From Pogostemon cablin (taxonomy: Eukaryota; Streptophyta; Magnoliopsida; Lamiales; Lamiaceae): 64,000 nucleotides of DNA. Where the stretch lies: NCBI GenBank assembly GCA_023678885.1, contig CM042985.1:20872465-20936464 (forward strand), in the 5' to 3' direction. Position 1 is the stretch's first letter; each line of letters starts with the position of its first letter. The position numbers and the translations under genes were made by a program. The notes below the pieces were generated by a model, which was not told where the DNA came from, did not search any database, and saw only the letters and a program-made list of their open reading frames with translations. Below, in pieces: positions 24,701 through 35,217 of this stretch.

Positions 24701-26301
24701 ATATTACTATTGCAAAATAAAAGGTCACAATGTCAATTTAGCACTTCACATGTTTGAGTAAAAGCTCTTGCAAGATCCTTAAATACATAGATTCATAGAA
24801 CTATTTAGTTTCTCAGTGAGTTTTTCATTCAACACAGTGGAACTTTGTTTTTCACCCCCTTATGGTTGTCCCAAAATTAAATATAGATATAATTCTACCA
24901 TAAGTAGCATGAAAACAAATTCAAACAGGTTTTCAAGCAACTCTTACAAACATCAAGTATATTTATGTCCAGAGTTTTCTTTCACACACACACAAAAAAA
25001 AAAAAAAAAAAATATCAAAACAATAACAAAAACAAAACAAGTCATATTATGAAACCACGCAAAGGCCAAATACATACATTTCCATTTAGGCGCAAAAATT
25101 CAGGAGAATTGATAATTGCCAGGGCAGGGGCAAGAAAAACAAATGAAGGCCCCTGTATCAATGGCAACCTTGATCCAAAAGATGTATGCAAAGGAGTCGT
25201 CATTCCAGATACGAATAGAACAGTTAAAACCACGTTTGCCATGTCTTCCTACAAAATCACTTGCATTAGTTCAGTTATTTGAAAATAATTTAGAATAAAA
25301 AAAAGAAACTTAGTTATAAAAAAAATGAAAAGGAATTATAGATGCTCACATATGTGCCACCCATTGTTGGAACAATCACGAGAGGTATACTTATCAATGA
25401 GTCCAAAATGGAAAGATAATGTTGCAATCCATAAAAACCAATTGGAACTGAAAAAACAACAAAGAGTAACAAGTGCCACCATAAGAGAACCTTTCATCAG
25501 AATTACCCACTGTACAAAAGGATCAAAGAATACAAATTACACAGAATTAAGAACCATAACCTTTTAATAAGTTATTGTGTTGTCCCTGAAATTACTCAAT
25601 AATAAAGATAAATAAATTAGAAGCATGCATTCAATCGTTGTATTATTTAAGATTAGACTCTCTTCTTCATCATAACTTCACAAATGTTAACCTGATACAA
25701 ACTAAAGGTTCAAGGTTCCATCCTTCCAAACTTTAATACTGCATCATCAGCTTGAATAGGTAGCAAGGAATTTTCTTTGCTGCATTAATGAAAAAAAAGT
25801 CTCACCAAGACCAGGAGTATCTCTAAGCTCGTACTTCATATGCGATTGCCTCCCGAAAACCCCATCATCCTCCACCGTCAGCGGCAGCACATTTCCCGTG
25901 GTACACTCCTCATTCTTGACAGCTCTCCGACTTCCCTCCGCCACCGCTGGAAGTCCATTCTGCCCTGAACTCTTGCCCCCATCAGAGTCCCTCCGCTTCC
26001 TCGCCGGCGGTGTCTTTTCCTTGTCTTTCTCTATCTTCTTGTCCTTCGCAGCCTCACCATTGGGCGTCGGTCGCCCGGACTCAAGGTCCAAGTACGTATC
26101 GTTGTCTCTGGGGTTCTTCTGCGCCTGGGCTGGGGGTTGTGGCAGGTGCATAGAGGTAATTTGGCCGGAGTCGCTGGCATTGGTCTCGCCAGAGAATTTA
26201 GGGCGGAAGCCAGTTCTCTTAGCCCATGAAGACGGCGGCATTGCGGCGGAATCCGGTTCGGGTTTGGATGGGCCCATATTGCCAGAGCCGGAGTTCGCCA
26301 T
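21753..26301 (-). pseudogene. Nucleobase-ascorbate transporter (NAT11/NAT12 type), exons 1-7 only, 3' half missing
   Basis: Membrane purine/ascorbate-type permease of the NAT family with the long hydrophilic N terminus typical of plant NAT11/NAT12. Exons on the complement: 26301-25806, 25447-25350, 25248-25078, 24640-24540, 22444-22309, 22112-22062, and 21944 leftwards. Junctions are GT-AG and phases agree. Residues 1-165 are polar (MPPSSWAKRTGFRPKFSGET, DTPGL at the end). The membrane domain then begins: PIGFYGLQHYLS, GSRLPLIQGPSFVFLAPALA, FYSYGFPRVG, LRKISVLGHRLFLIYA. Exon 7 matches the family to SDHCR (near 21822), then diverges into an unrelated tail with a stop at 21753-21755. About 390 of the usual 700 or so residues are present. 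The missing part would contain the NAT signature and substrate-binding helices. No remaining exon was found between here and POLA2, so the product should not transport. Confidence 0.9.
22445..24539 (-). other. NAT-like gene intron 4 (2.1 kb)
   Basis: The largest intron of the transporter fragment, between the exon ending TVLI and the exon starting LINPVVV. AT-rich; a (TA)10 run lies at 22699-22718. No inserted element or ORF could be recognised. Confidence 0.8.
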
Positions 26302-26560
26302 TTACCAAGATATAGCACAGTGGAGATAGATGCATGAATGATTACTCAGCCATGGATGAAGAGTAAGGAGAAATATTGTGCGAATGTGAATTGGAGAAGT
26401 GGATCTGAGGAAAGTGTTAGGGGGAAAAGATGTGAAGCTGTTAGAGTGTGCTACTTTGGAGGTAAAGTGAGAGTAGAGCTGTGATGACTGATGAGATGAG
26501 ATGAGATGAGAGTGAGGGGATGGAGTGATGGACTCTTGCTGTCCTGAAATTGCATCATCA
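26302..26560 (-). promoter_or_regulatory. 5' UTR and promoter region of the NAT-like gene
   Basis: Directly upstream of the ATG at 26301. On the coding strand it is pyrimidine-rich; on + it reads as GATGAGATGAG repeats at about 26489-26512. A T-run lies at 26567-26580. No TATA box could be assigned with confidence. Confidence 0.4.
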
Positions 26561-26689
26561 CCTCACTTTTTTTTTTTTTCTAAATTAAGAAATGTTGATT
26601 ACTTTCTGCACTCCAATTCTAAACAACAGTAATTTGTTGTAGATTTTAAAATCCCATATTGCCATTCCATTTCATTTCTTTTTTTAAAA

Positions 26690-26878
26690 ACATGGAACCT
26701 TACAAAAAATAATTTATTATTTATTTATATGGGTATACATAAATCACACTCACCACTAATACAAAACTATCCACCACACATTAAATATTATTTCTCTCAC
26801 TTTATTTATATTAAATTATTATACTTCTTAATTTTCGTACCCAAAAAAATGTGTCAATTTCTCTGGGACGGAGGGAGT
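26690..26878. mobile_element. Stowaway MITE, left end truncated
   Basis: The right terminus GGGACGGAGGGAG followed by TA is present at 26863-26877. The interior (Stowaway-like ATTAAATATTATTTCTCTCAC) precedes it, but no CTCCCTCCGTCCC left end is found. The left boundary is approximate. Confidence 0.6.
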
Positions 26879-26879
26879 A

Positions 26880-27091
26880 CTATACATATAAAGTATTTTC
26901 CTCATGAAAAAAAATTATATTTACTATTTGCACAGAGATAAATATTGTATTAGTGTTGTGTGTGGACCCTATAAAAAATAAAGTAATTATTTGTGTGGGT
27001 TCCATTTTACGAAAAAAGGAAAATGTAACTCTTATAGTGAGACGCCCTAATTAGAAAAAATGTAAATGTTGTGACGGGATAGAAGGAGTAT
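26880..27091. mobile_element. Stowaway MITE, degraded and left-truncated
   Basis: A right-end-like GACGGGATAGAAGGAGTA lies at 27073-27090, but a matching left terminus is absent. Internal phrases (GTGTGTGGACCC, TTGTGTGGGTTCC) resemble the intact copy at 27119-27383. Confidence 0.5.
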
Positions 27092-27118
27092 ATATTTTCT
27101 CACCTTAATTAAGTAGTA

Positions 27119-27383
27119 CTCCCTCCGTCCCATTAAACTTGTAACATTTTTTTTGAACACGGAGATTAAGGAGTATAATATTTTAATGTAAAGTGAAGTG
27201 AGAGAAATAATATTTAATTTGTAGTTGGTAAAGTGTATTAGTAGTGTATGTGGAGTGTGTGTGGGCCAATGTGAATATGTTAATATTTTTTGTGTGAGTC
27301 CCGTACGCTTTAAAAGGAATATAACAACTTCTATGGAACAACCCAAAAAGAAAAATGTCACAACTTCTGTGGGACGGAGGGAG
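27119..27383. mobile_element. Stowaway-type MITE
   Basis: Begins CTCCCTCCGTCCC after TA and ends GGGACGGAGGGAG, a perfect 13-bp inverted terminus. The right flank reads TT instead of TA, so the duplication has decayed. 265 bp, non-coding. Confidence 0.88.
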
Positions 27384-27557
27384 TTTATTTTTTTCTCTTT
27401 ATATCTCCTCTCTAATATATTTCTCTCTCCTCAATTATACAATTTCTCTCTTTATCTCTCTTCTCTTATCTATTTTTTTACATAAATTAATGCATTCTAC
27501 ACACCGATTTGACATAAAGTAAATTAATATATTCTACACATTGATTTGACATAAAGT
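27384..27557. other. Pyrimidine-rich spacer between MITE and retrotransposon
   Basis: CT-rich (TTTCTCTCTCCTC, TTTATCTCTCTTCTC) with a short direct repeat, TTCTACACA plus TTGATTTGACATAAAGT-like sequence, occurring twice near 27494 and 27532. No gene was seen. Confidence 0.6.
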
Positions 27558-29215
27558 TGATGAGAGTGAAAATAAACATGTTTTAGTGCACAATTTAACA
27601 CAATTTTATGGAAATTATTGTTATATATTAGCACAATTGTCTTATATTCAATATATGTAAGAAAAAATGTGTATTTGAGGTGTTTTATTGTATTTTAGGT
27701 GGAAAAATGATCAAAGTGCCGAGTTGGAGAAAAGGTGCAACTTGTGCAAGAATGCTGAAAAATGCACGTCAACTTGTGTAAATTTTCTATATTCGTGTGG
27801 AGCTCATAACTGATTGTGTGATACATGATTGGAAAGCCATGGAAGATAGGATCTTTTTGGCTGAAGAATCACTCAAATCGGAGATCGGACGAGGAAGTTA
27901 TGCTCAAAATCGTGAGGTCGCGCAGCTGCCGACGAGAATTTTTCGAGAATTTCCAAAAATTTTCGAAAATTAGCCCATAATTCCTATTTCTTGGAGCACG
28001 ATTAATCTTCTTATCATATAATCCTCCATGATTCACTCATATCTTTTATTTCCTTATTTCATTCCATTCTCACACCTATATATATTTTACATCATTATTC
28101 ATGTGAGAAGACACCACAACACAATCATCCTACACCCCACAAGGGGGGATAACCCCCAACCATCATCCACATCCTTTCCTCCATCCATCCATCACTTTGA
28201 AGATTCGTCTGCTGAATCAAGAGGAGAACCAAGAGGAAGATTCAAGACAGAGAAGGACGCTATGACGCCCCACATCTAGGGTTTTATTCGTTTTCTAATT
28301 TATCTTGTATTTTTCAGACTATGGGTAAGATCTATCCAACTACCATGATTGTTTTTCATAACATCATGGCTAGAATCGTTTTGGTAGTCTAGGGTTTTGA
28401 AGATTTTATGAATTAATTGAACTTTTGTGTGTATACTTCGTACAACACTACTTGTGAAATTATTTTATATATAATTATGCATTTTTAATCCATATTCAGA
28501 GTAGTTTTGTGCATCTTCAACTGCTATATAGAGTTTGAATATATATCTTGGTTGACGATTGTGCGCGTTCACTGCTGAACATGATTTCATGTTATGATTC
28601 TAAGTGAGGGGACTACGAAACTATATTAGAACTATCATATATAAATACTTGTTAATTGAATTGGATTCGTATTGATAAGTAGGATAATGAGGGTAATTTT
28701 ATAGTATCTAAAAAGGGAGATCATATCGGGTTAGAGTACCAATTGACCCGGGAAATAATTGATACTGATAGTACCTAGAAAGAGGGGTGGAATTATATCT
28801 CTTGCTCCAAGGTTATTCACATGTGTTATACGCATATTTACTTGTGTCTATAGAGTAAATTTGCATGGCTTAGTGATGCGTCCATATTGCATAAGGCAGA
28901 GTTGGACATTGATATATGGAAGAGAAATTAATGAGTGAAACTGGATTACCTTAGAGCTACTTATTCTCCTACTTGATTCACTTTCGTATTCTTCTAGTGC
29001 TTTAATTTATTTTATTTGATATTTTAATTAATTGTTTAGTAGTTAATAATCAAACCTCAAACTTTATTGCCTTGTCTTAATTAATTTAGTAAATAATTAA
29101 ATTAATAATACACCGTCCTTTGGGTTCGATATTTAACTTGGTCGCTTGCTATAAGTTGCAATTGATATCCTTAATACTTGGGGATTAATTTTGCGTGCAA
29201 AGAAAACACCCATCA
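27558..29215 (+). repeat. G1 5' LTR
   Basis: 1658 bp, starting TGATGAGAGTGAAAAT and ending AAACACCCATCA (TG...CA). It aligns along its length with 41662-44533 once the solo LTR there is excluded. A C-rich patch with CACCCCACAAGGGGGGAT near 28134 is conserved in the partner (43461). Confidence 0.9.
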
Positions 29216-29221
29216 AGTTTT

Positions 29222-29239
29222 TGGTGCCGTTGTCGGTGA
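29222..29239 (+). other. G1 primer-binding site, tRNA-Asp type
   Basis: TGGTGCCGTTGTCGGTGA, six bases after the LTR, resembles the TGGCGCCGTTGCCGGGGA primer site of Athila/Tat elements, with three or so substitutions. The second unit has a version at 44540-44557. Confidence 0.8.
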
Positions 29240-29338
29240 CGGCTGCTATTATTAATTTATTATTTCTAGTTGATTAAGATTTTTATTTGTAATTATTAAT
29301 TTCTAACTAACCTTAAATTTTTCTGAGGTACTTGTGCA

Positions 29339-30088
29339 CTAGGAAAATGAGAGGAAGGAAAGAAAAAAATAACACAGTGCTAAACATGGCCGGAGTAAGG
29401 CAGAATTCGGATATTGCTGTCATACGTGAAATTTTTAAATATGATGAGAATGTCAACATGGGGTTGATAGGAGCAAGGGAGAAGATGATGATTTTGAGAT
29501 ACATCCCGCACTTATTAACATGGTAGAGAAAAATTTCTTTTCTGGAGATTGCTTTGAAGATCCATATCAGAATCTTAAAAGATTCCTTGGTTATGCTAAC
29601 ACTCAAAAGGGTGTTGGAGCTCATAAAAATGCTAGGCGGATTGCCCTATTAAAGTTCTCTCTGATTGATAGGGCAGAAGATTGGTATGAGACTCTTGATG
29701 CCACAGACTGCACTACATGGGACCAACTGCACCAGAAGTTCTTAGAGAGATACATGCCACCCTAGAGGATCTTAAGAATGAAGCAAGACATCACCCAATT
29801 TGTTATGAATCATGGTGAGAAATTTCATGAGGCGTGGGACAGGTTTAAAAATACGCTTAGAAAGTGCCCACAACATAGGATGTCTAAGGCTAAATACAAA
29901 AGCATTTTTTACTATTGATTGGATTGTGAGTCGCGTATTTTTATTGATGCATCATCAGGAGGAGCACTGTTATCTAAGACATCACTTGAAGCAGAAAAGT
30001 TGTATGAAGACATCTCTATGAATTCACGTGACTGGCCTATGGAAAGAGTAAGAGATCATATGTACTTGGCAAGTAGCACAGGTTGAAC
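29339..30088 (+). pseudogene. G1 gag, N-terminal part, interrupted
   Basis: Capsid-type retrotransposon gag. Pieces in different frames: IREIFKYDENVNMGLIGARE (29420-29480); ENVNMG-type leader then KNFFSGDCFEDPYQNLKRF and WDQLHQKFLERYMPP (29520-29765, stop); then FHEAWDRFKNTLRKCPQH and SSGGALLSKTSLEAEKLYED to 30088. Frameshifts and stops separate them. The Copia element is inserted directly after the codons that continue at 38581. The FHEAWDRFK block is typical of Athila/Tat gag. Confidence 0.85.
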
Positions 30089-31567
30089 TGTTGGATTGTA
30101 TACTAAAAGTCTAGTTTTTTGTATGAACAATGTTGTAACAATTAATTTGAAATGAGAATCATATGATCAAATGATTGCATCTTATAATTTATTTATATGT
30201 TCGATGCAATAGTCCACTTACTTTATACTGTAGATAATATGTTGTGCGACAACACGCGGAAGATCATATTATCGGTTTCCTTATAAAGTATAAACTGATG
30301 CTCACAACCGAGATAGACGGGGACTCTCTATCGGGATGGTTGTAGTGTGGTTTGGTATTAGCTTGTCTTGGCTATAGAATCACATTAGTGCACTTGTGTG
30401 TATTGAGCAGGACCGCTTGAGATCGTTTGATTTATACTGACTTATAGGAGAACTTGATCTCAGTTATTATGGAAGTTCGTGCTCTTAATCCCTATACAAT
30501 AACCTCGACACATAGGGCAGTATGTATTTCTTTGATTCATCAATGGGTGAGATTTACATGCAATTAAATCAATAAACTCGGTGAGTTGGGAAGTAGTGCT
30601 GTCTCTATGGTGTGCTGTTGATTGTAGAAGGAATCCGTGTCCGTCATAGGTTGATGATGTCCCCTTGAGGAGCTCATAAGGATTATCATGTAAACCCTGC
30701 AGGTGGAATTTATTCCGGCATGATAATGAGGTTGAGTGGTACTACTCTTGGATGAGATATTAATTAATTGATTATCATGTAAACCCTGCAGGTGGAATTT
30801 ATTCCGGCATGATAATGAGGTTGAGTGGTACTACTATTGGATGAGATATTAATTAATTGAGTTGTCAGTAACTTAAATTAATTAATGGACATTGTATATC
30901 TTAAACATGGGGAGACTAACGGGCTCATAATAAGAAGGAGCCCAAAACGTAATTTTGGGATTGGTATGGTAGTGCAGTAATAATATTTTAGTGGAATATA
31001 TTATTATTATTGGACTTAAGTATAAGTTTTGGGCTAAGCTTGGATACTTAAGCCCAATGGAGACCCAACCCAATTTCTCCTCCTGGTCCCTGCTCTAGCC
31101 CATGTATATAAGTCACCTCACTTTATCTGGAACCCTAATCTAATTCATTATTCACGTGTGATGAGGGTTGAGAGCAGATTGAGTAGGTCTCGTAGATCGT
31201 CGCCCACACGACGTCGAGATCGGACTTGGGACATACAGCAGAAGACCGGAAGGTCATTTGCTGCTGCAGTTCGTCATGTTCCAAAATTCATATAAAATCG
31301 TACAGTTCTTCGATTTTAATGTATTATATACTGATGGAAAGCCGTCGAAGAGAGGATTGTCTGAGCATAAAGATCACTCAATTCCGACATCAGAAGAGGA
31401 ACTTATGGCTATTCTTGTGGGACTGCGCAGACTGCCAGCGAGAATTCAACCTCTACATCAACCCCTTGGTGAAAGGTAATGCGTTTCATGTTTACTTGCT
31501 TCCGCTGCTTGTTAGAAATACATGGAACCCTAACGGGTCACGTTAACCAAACGATCGAATGCCAACA
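30089..31567 (+). repeat. Copia 5' LTR (contains an 89-bp tandem duplication)
   Basis: 1479 bp. It matches the 3' LTR nearly base for base (by eye about 15 substitutions) except for an extra 89-bp tandem copy: GATTATCATGTAAACCC starts at 30681 and again at 30770. The 3' LTR and the solo LTR at 41913 have a single copy, so the duplication arose after insertion or in this LTR only. Confidence 0.95.
30681..30858 (+). repeat. 89-bp tandem duplication within the Copia 5' LTR
   Basis: Units 30681-30769 and 30770-30858 differ by one visible base (CTACTCTTGG against CTACTATTGG). It accounts for the 90-bp length difference between the two LTRs. Confidence 0.95.
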
Positions 31568-31569
31568 AT

Positions 31570-31580
31570 TGGTATCAGAG
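31570..31580 (+). other. Copia primer-binding site (initiator tRNA-Met type)
   Basis: TGGTATCAGAG, two bases after the 5' LTR, is the standard plant Copia primer site. Confidence 0.9.
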
Positions 31581-31871
31581 TTTCGATTTCGTGGTGAAAC
31601 GTGACACGTTAGGCTAGGGTTTATGTGATTAATTTTTCGGAATTAGGATCACATGTTTAGGGTTTTGGTTTTATTGCGAAAACCATGAATATCCCTATGT
31701 AATATATACCCTATATCATATCTATTCGTCCATGGTTGTGTGTGAGAGGATTCGACGAAAACTGTTCGTCAATTTCACATGCAAGGAAGAAAGAGAGGGC
31801 AAAAATAGAATCACGCTTTTGAGAGAAAATCCAGCGTAGTGATATTGCAGAGGCAATAACCAGAGTTTCAA

Positions 31872-32475
31872 CGGTCGGATTGATCTGTAATTTGGTCAGC
31901 ACGTTCAGACCTTGTGGATGTACATTCTGAACGGTGGAGATCGAATTTGGAGCTTTTTCTTGCTGGGAGTACGCTGAAAACAGAAGCAGATATTTGGGCG
32001 ATTCTGTTTTGCGCAGTCGAGGGAAAAGTGCCGTTTCTGACAAACTAATCGTTGGATCGCACTATAATTTGGTCAACACGTTCAGACCTTGTGGTGTACA
32101 TTCTGAACAGTAGAGATCGAATTTGGAGCCTTTTCTTGCTGGGAGTACGCTGAAAAAAGAAGCAGATATTTGGGCGATTCTGTTTTGCGCAGTCGAGGGA
32201 AAAGTGCCGTTTCTAACAAACTAATCGTTGGATCAAGCTTTAATTTGGTCAGCACGTTCAGACCTTGTGGATGTACATTTTGAATGGTGGAGATCGAATT
32301 TGGAGCCTTTTCTTGCTGGGAGTACGCTGAAAACAGAAGCAGATATTTGGGCGATTCTGTTTTGCGCAGTCGAGAGAAAAGAGCCGTGTCTCACAAAATA
32401 ACCGTTGGATTGATCTGTAATTTGGACAGAATGTTCAAGACTTACAGTAGTAGATTCTGGACGGTGGAGATTGGA
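31872..32475 (+). repeat. Leader tandem repeat, about 177-bp units, 3.4 copies
   Basis: Units begin with CGTTGGAT-type sequence at about 31872, 32050, 32226 and 32403. Each contains TTTGGTCAGCACGTTCAGAC, GAGATCGAATTTGGAGC, GGGAGTACGCTGAAAA and TTGGGCGATTCTGTTTTGCG. The fourth unit is partial and more diverged. They lie just after the primer site, where gag would normally begin. The minus-strand open frames across this region are by-products of the repeat. Confidence 0.93.
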
Positions 32476-32739
32476 TTCTGAGATTCTTTCAGTTTCGAAC
32501 CACGAACGACAGTTGGTGTAGTTTGGTGTTGCGCGTTGGGCTGAACTTGGTTCCATGCAAGTAGGCCCTTGGACGAGCGACAGTCCGGGCGAGGGGCGCT
32601 CGTCAAGGCACTTGCAGCGTTCCCTGACATGATTGGCGGTGGGATATGACGATGGACGTCTTGGGGCACAAGCAATCCTGCTTGTTGCGTAAGGCATCGA
32701 TTCCACAGTAGGAGTGTCGGACAAGACATTAAAATTTAG

Positions 32740-32797
32740 AGGCGTTTTTATTCCTAATATATATAACTGACATAATTGATTTAATTGTCTATTATTG

Positions 32798-32843
<46 letters not shown>

Positions 32844-33220
32844 ATGCTTGATCTCTATGATTTATTGTCTTATATAGAAGCATGCTAGATTGCGTATTAT
32901 ATTTGGTATATTATATGCATGTATTGCTAGAGTGTTGGATAAGACATCCAATTTTAAGAAAACTAATTCCTAATATATAACTGCCATAATAGATTGTATA
33001 TTATTGTTATATATGGATGTCGAATTAATTCCTAATATATGACTGCTATAATTGATTTAATAATCTATTATTGTCATATATGAATGTCGAATTAATTCCT
33101 AATATATAACTGCTATAATTGATTGTCTATTATTGTTATATATGGATGTTGAATTGATTCCTAATATATAACTGACATAATTGATTTAATTATCTATTAT
33201 TGTTATATATGGTTGCTCGT
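32740..33220 (+). repeat. AT-rich tandem repeat, about 62-67 bp units
   Basis: ATTCCTAATATATAACTG followed by CATAATTGATT and ATTATTGTTATATATGGATG recurs at about 32748, 32967, 33028, 33095 and 33158, with a diverged copy near 33468. A (TA)n run at 32799-32841 is embedded. Non-coding. Confidence 0.85.
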
Positions 33221-33221
33221 C

Positions 33222-33450
33222 GATATCGATGATTTTGATAATCTAGACGATATGACGATCGATATCGATAGTTTTGAAATTTTGATAATCTTGATGTTTT
33301 TCGAATATTTGATAATCTAGTCGATATCGATGATTTTAATAATCTGGACGACATCGACGGTCGATATCGATGGTTTCGAAAATTGGACAATCTGGAAATT
33401 TTGAAAATTTGATAGTCTGGAAGTCTTTGCTGATATTCGTGCCTGGTGGC
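33222..33450 (+). repeat. GATATCGAT-rich degenerate repeat
   Basis: The phrase CGATATCGATGATTTTGATA followed by ATCTAGACGA-like sequence recurs in degenerate form several times (33223, 33257, 33322, 33361), with repeated GAAATTTTGATAATCT-type segments. It gives an open minus frame rich in RYR, RLS and NHRYR motifs, a repeat artefact rather than a recognised protein. Confidence 0.75.
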
Positions 33451-33697
33451 GAACAATCGAATTCGCTGATATATAACTGTTAATGATTGATTTAATTATT
33501 GATTATTGTTATATATGTATGCATGACTCTCTGTGATTTACTGTCTTATGTGCCGTAATAGAAGCATGCTAGTGTTGCGTATTTTATTTTGAATATCATA
33601 TGCATGTAAAAACCTCGGTGTTAAATTACTAAGTGGGAGAGGGGATTGGTAAATATTCCCGCGGCCTCCATTATTGGTTTGTAAGTGATGTGAGTAA

Positions 33698-33870
33698 ACT
33701 TGCGTGTTGGCAATAGGCCTTCCTCCCTAACGGATGAGTTTATTCACGGATCACTGGTACAGACTTCATTACATAATTATTGTTTGTAATGTGGTACATG
33801 AACTTGCGTGTTGACAATAGGCCTTCCTCCCTAACGGATGAGTTTATGTGGGGCTCACTGGTACAAACTT
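33698..33870 (+). repeat. Direct repeat of a 69-bp segment, period 104
   Basis: ACTTGCGTGTTGGCAATAGG then CCTTCCTCCCTAACGGATGA occurs at 33698 and again at 33802, ending with a CACTGGTACA-A-ACTT phrase in both. It is unlike the preceding AT-rich repeats. It sits in the leader just before the gag remnant. Confidence 0.88.
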
Positions 33871-34269
33871 ATAATTGATGATTGTAGGAAGCTATCCGAG
33901 CGCGTGTGTACTTCTCCAACTGTAAGGCATACAAGCTCGCGCAGTGGACTTGGGATCAAATAATGGTGTACACTTAGGTGTAAATAATTAGTATCCTCCC
34001 CAACGGAGTCATTGCTATTATTTGCATGGCTAAAGAGGAACCGACTATTAATTATTTTGTCATAAAGTTAGGTTGACAAATGAAATTAATGGGTAAAACC
34101 TTCTCTTGTAAATGTTTGGGTTTGTAAACGTCCACACTAACGTGGCTTGCAGACTCACGGTGCATGAGATGTCGGTGAATTTTATTTTTATATAGTTTTG
34201 AGGGAATCAATATAAAAGGATAAAATTCGAAGTTTTGATCGGTAAATTTATTTATGATTCTCTGTAATT

Positions 34270-35200
34270 TCAAATGGTTTTATCTCGCTTATTGTTAACT
34301 AAAAGAAATTATATTAACTGGTCCAAAATTAGATGATTAGAAAAGAATCTTGGTTTTGAATTTTACTGCTTAAGAAAATACATGTGTGTTCTCACAATGG
34401 ACGTCTCATGATGCCTATTAAAGTCTCTAGTGAAGAGATGAGAGGTTCATAGAAATATGATGGTCTCATGTAACTCTTCGGATACTTGAGTAAGTTAAAA
34501 GGCAGAAGATCATGATTTAATTTGATGAATGAATTGGGAAAGCATGGAGTATAAATTGAAGGGAAACCTAGATCAATTTAATTCTTTGTGAATTGCCTAG
34601 ATGTTTTTGAGTAAGTTCCACCTGAATTACAATAGGATGTATAAGGTGGAAAACTTCTGGCAAAACATGTGGCAAAGGAAAGCCATTTTCATCATAATGT
34701 GAACAAGTTTTATATCTTATTCACTAGTTGTTTAAAACATGATTAGTGATGGCATTTACTGACATGAAGTGTGTAGATACTGGAATCACTAAATGTTTAT
34801 TACTAAGTGAGGATAAGATTGTTATGACATGGGTAAAACTACAAGAGTAGTGGCTATTGCAGTGGGAGTTGTATATTTATTAAATGATATGAGTAGACGT
34901 TTGATTTTATGAAATTGTCTTTACGTACATTTTCATAGAAAGAATTTGATTTCGGTTTCTATGCATTAATAGATGGATACTCCATTTCATTTAAATGATA
35001 TGGTCATTATAATGAATGATAGAGTTGTAATCTGTTATGGTACGTTGGTGAACAATTTGTACACTCTTAAATCATGTTTATCCCCTGAATGCGACAAATA
35101 GTAATTAATAATAAGTCTTCTAATCTAGTAAGAGAAAGGTACCTTCGGAAATGAATTTCCCACCTTAATGGTGTGACGAATAGAAGGAATAGCACTCTTA
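34270..35200 (+). pseudogene. Copia gag / protease / early integrase remnant
   Basis: LTGPKLDD followed by a stop where Trp is expected, then KRI/NL, at about 34310-34350 resembles the Copia gag block that normally reads ...YxxWKRNL. The rest to 35200 has stops in every frame and only faint similarity. Protease and the integrase core cannot be located with confidence. Confidence 0.5.
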
Positions 35201-35217
35201 TGGTAGTGATTAGATAG

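Noticed and set aside
25898..26329. 143-codon + strand frame opposite NAT exon 1
   Set aside because: Shadow of the GC-rich transporter exon on the other strand.
31226..31546. 106- and 73-codon frames at the end of the Copia 5' LTR
   Set aside because: Within the LTR, frame not kept in the 3' LTR, no known product.
32233..32883. 216-codon - strand frame in the Copia leader
   Set aside because: Includes a (TA)n tract and the 177-bp tandem units; a repeat artefact.
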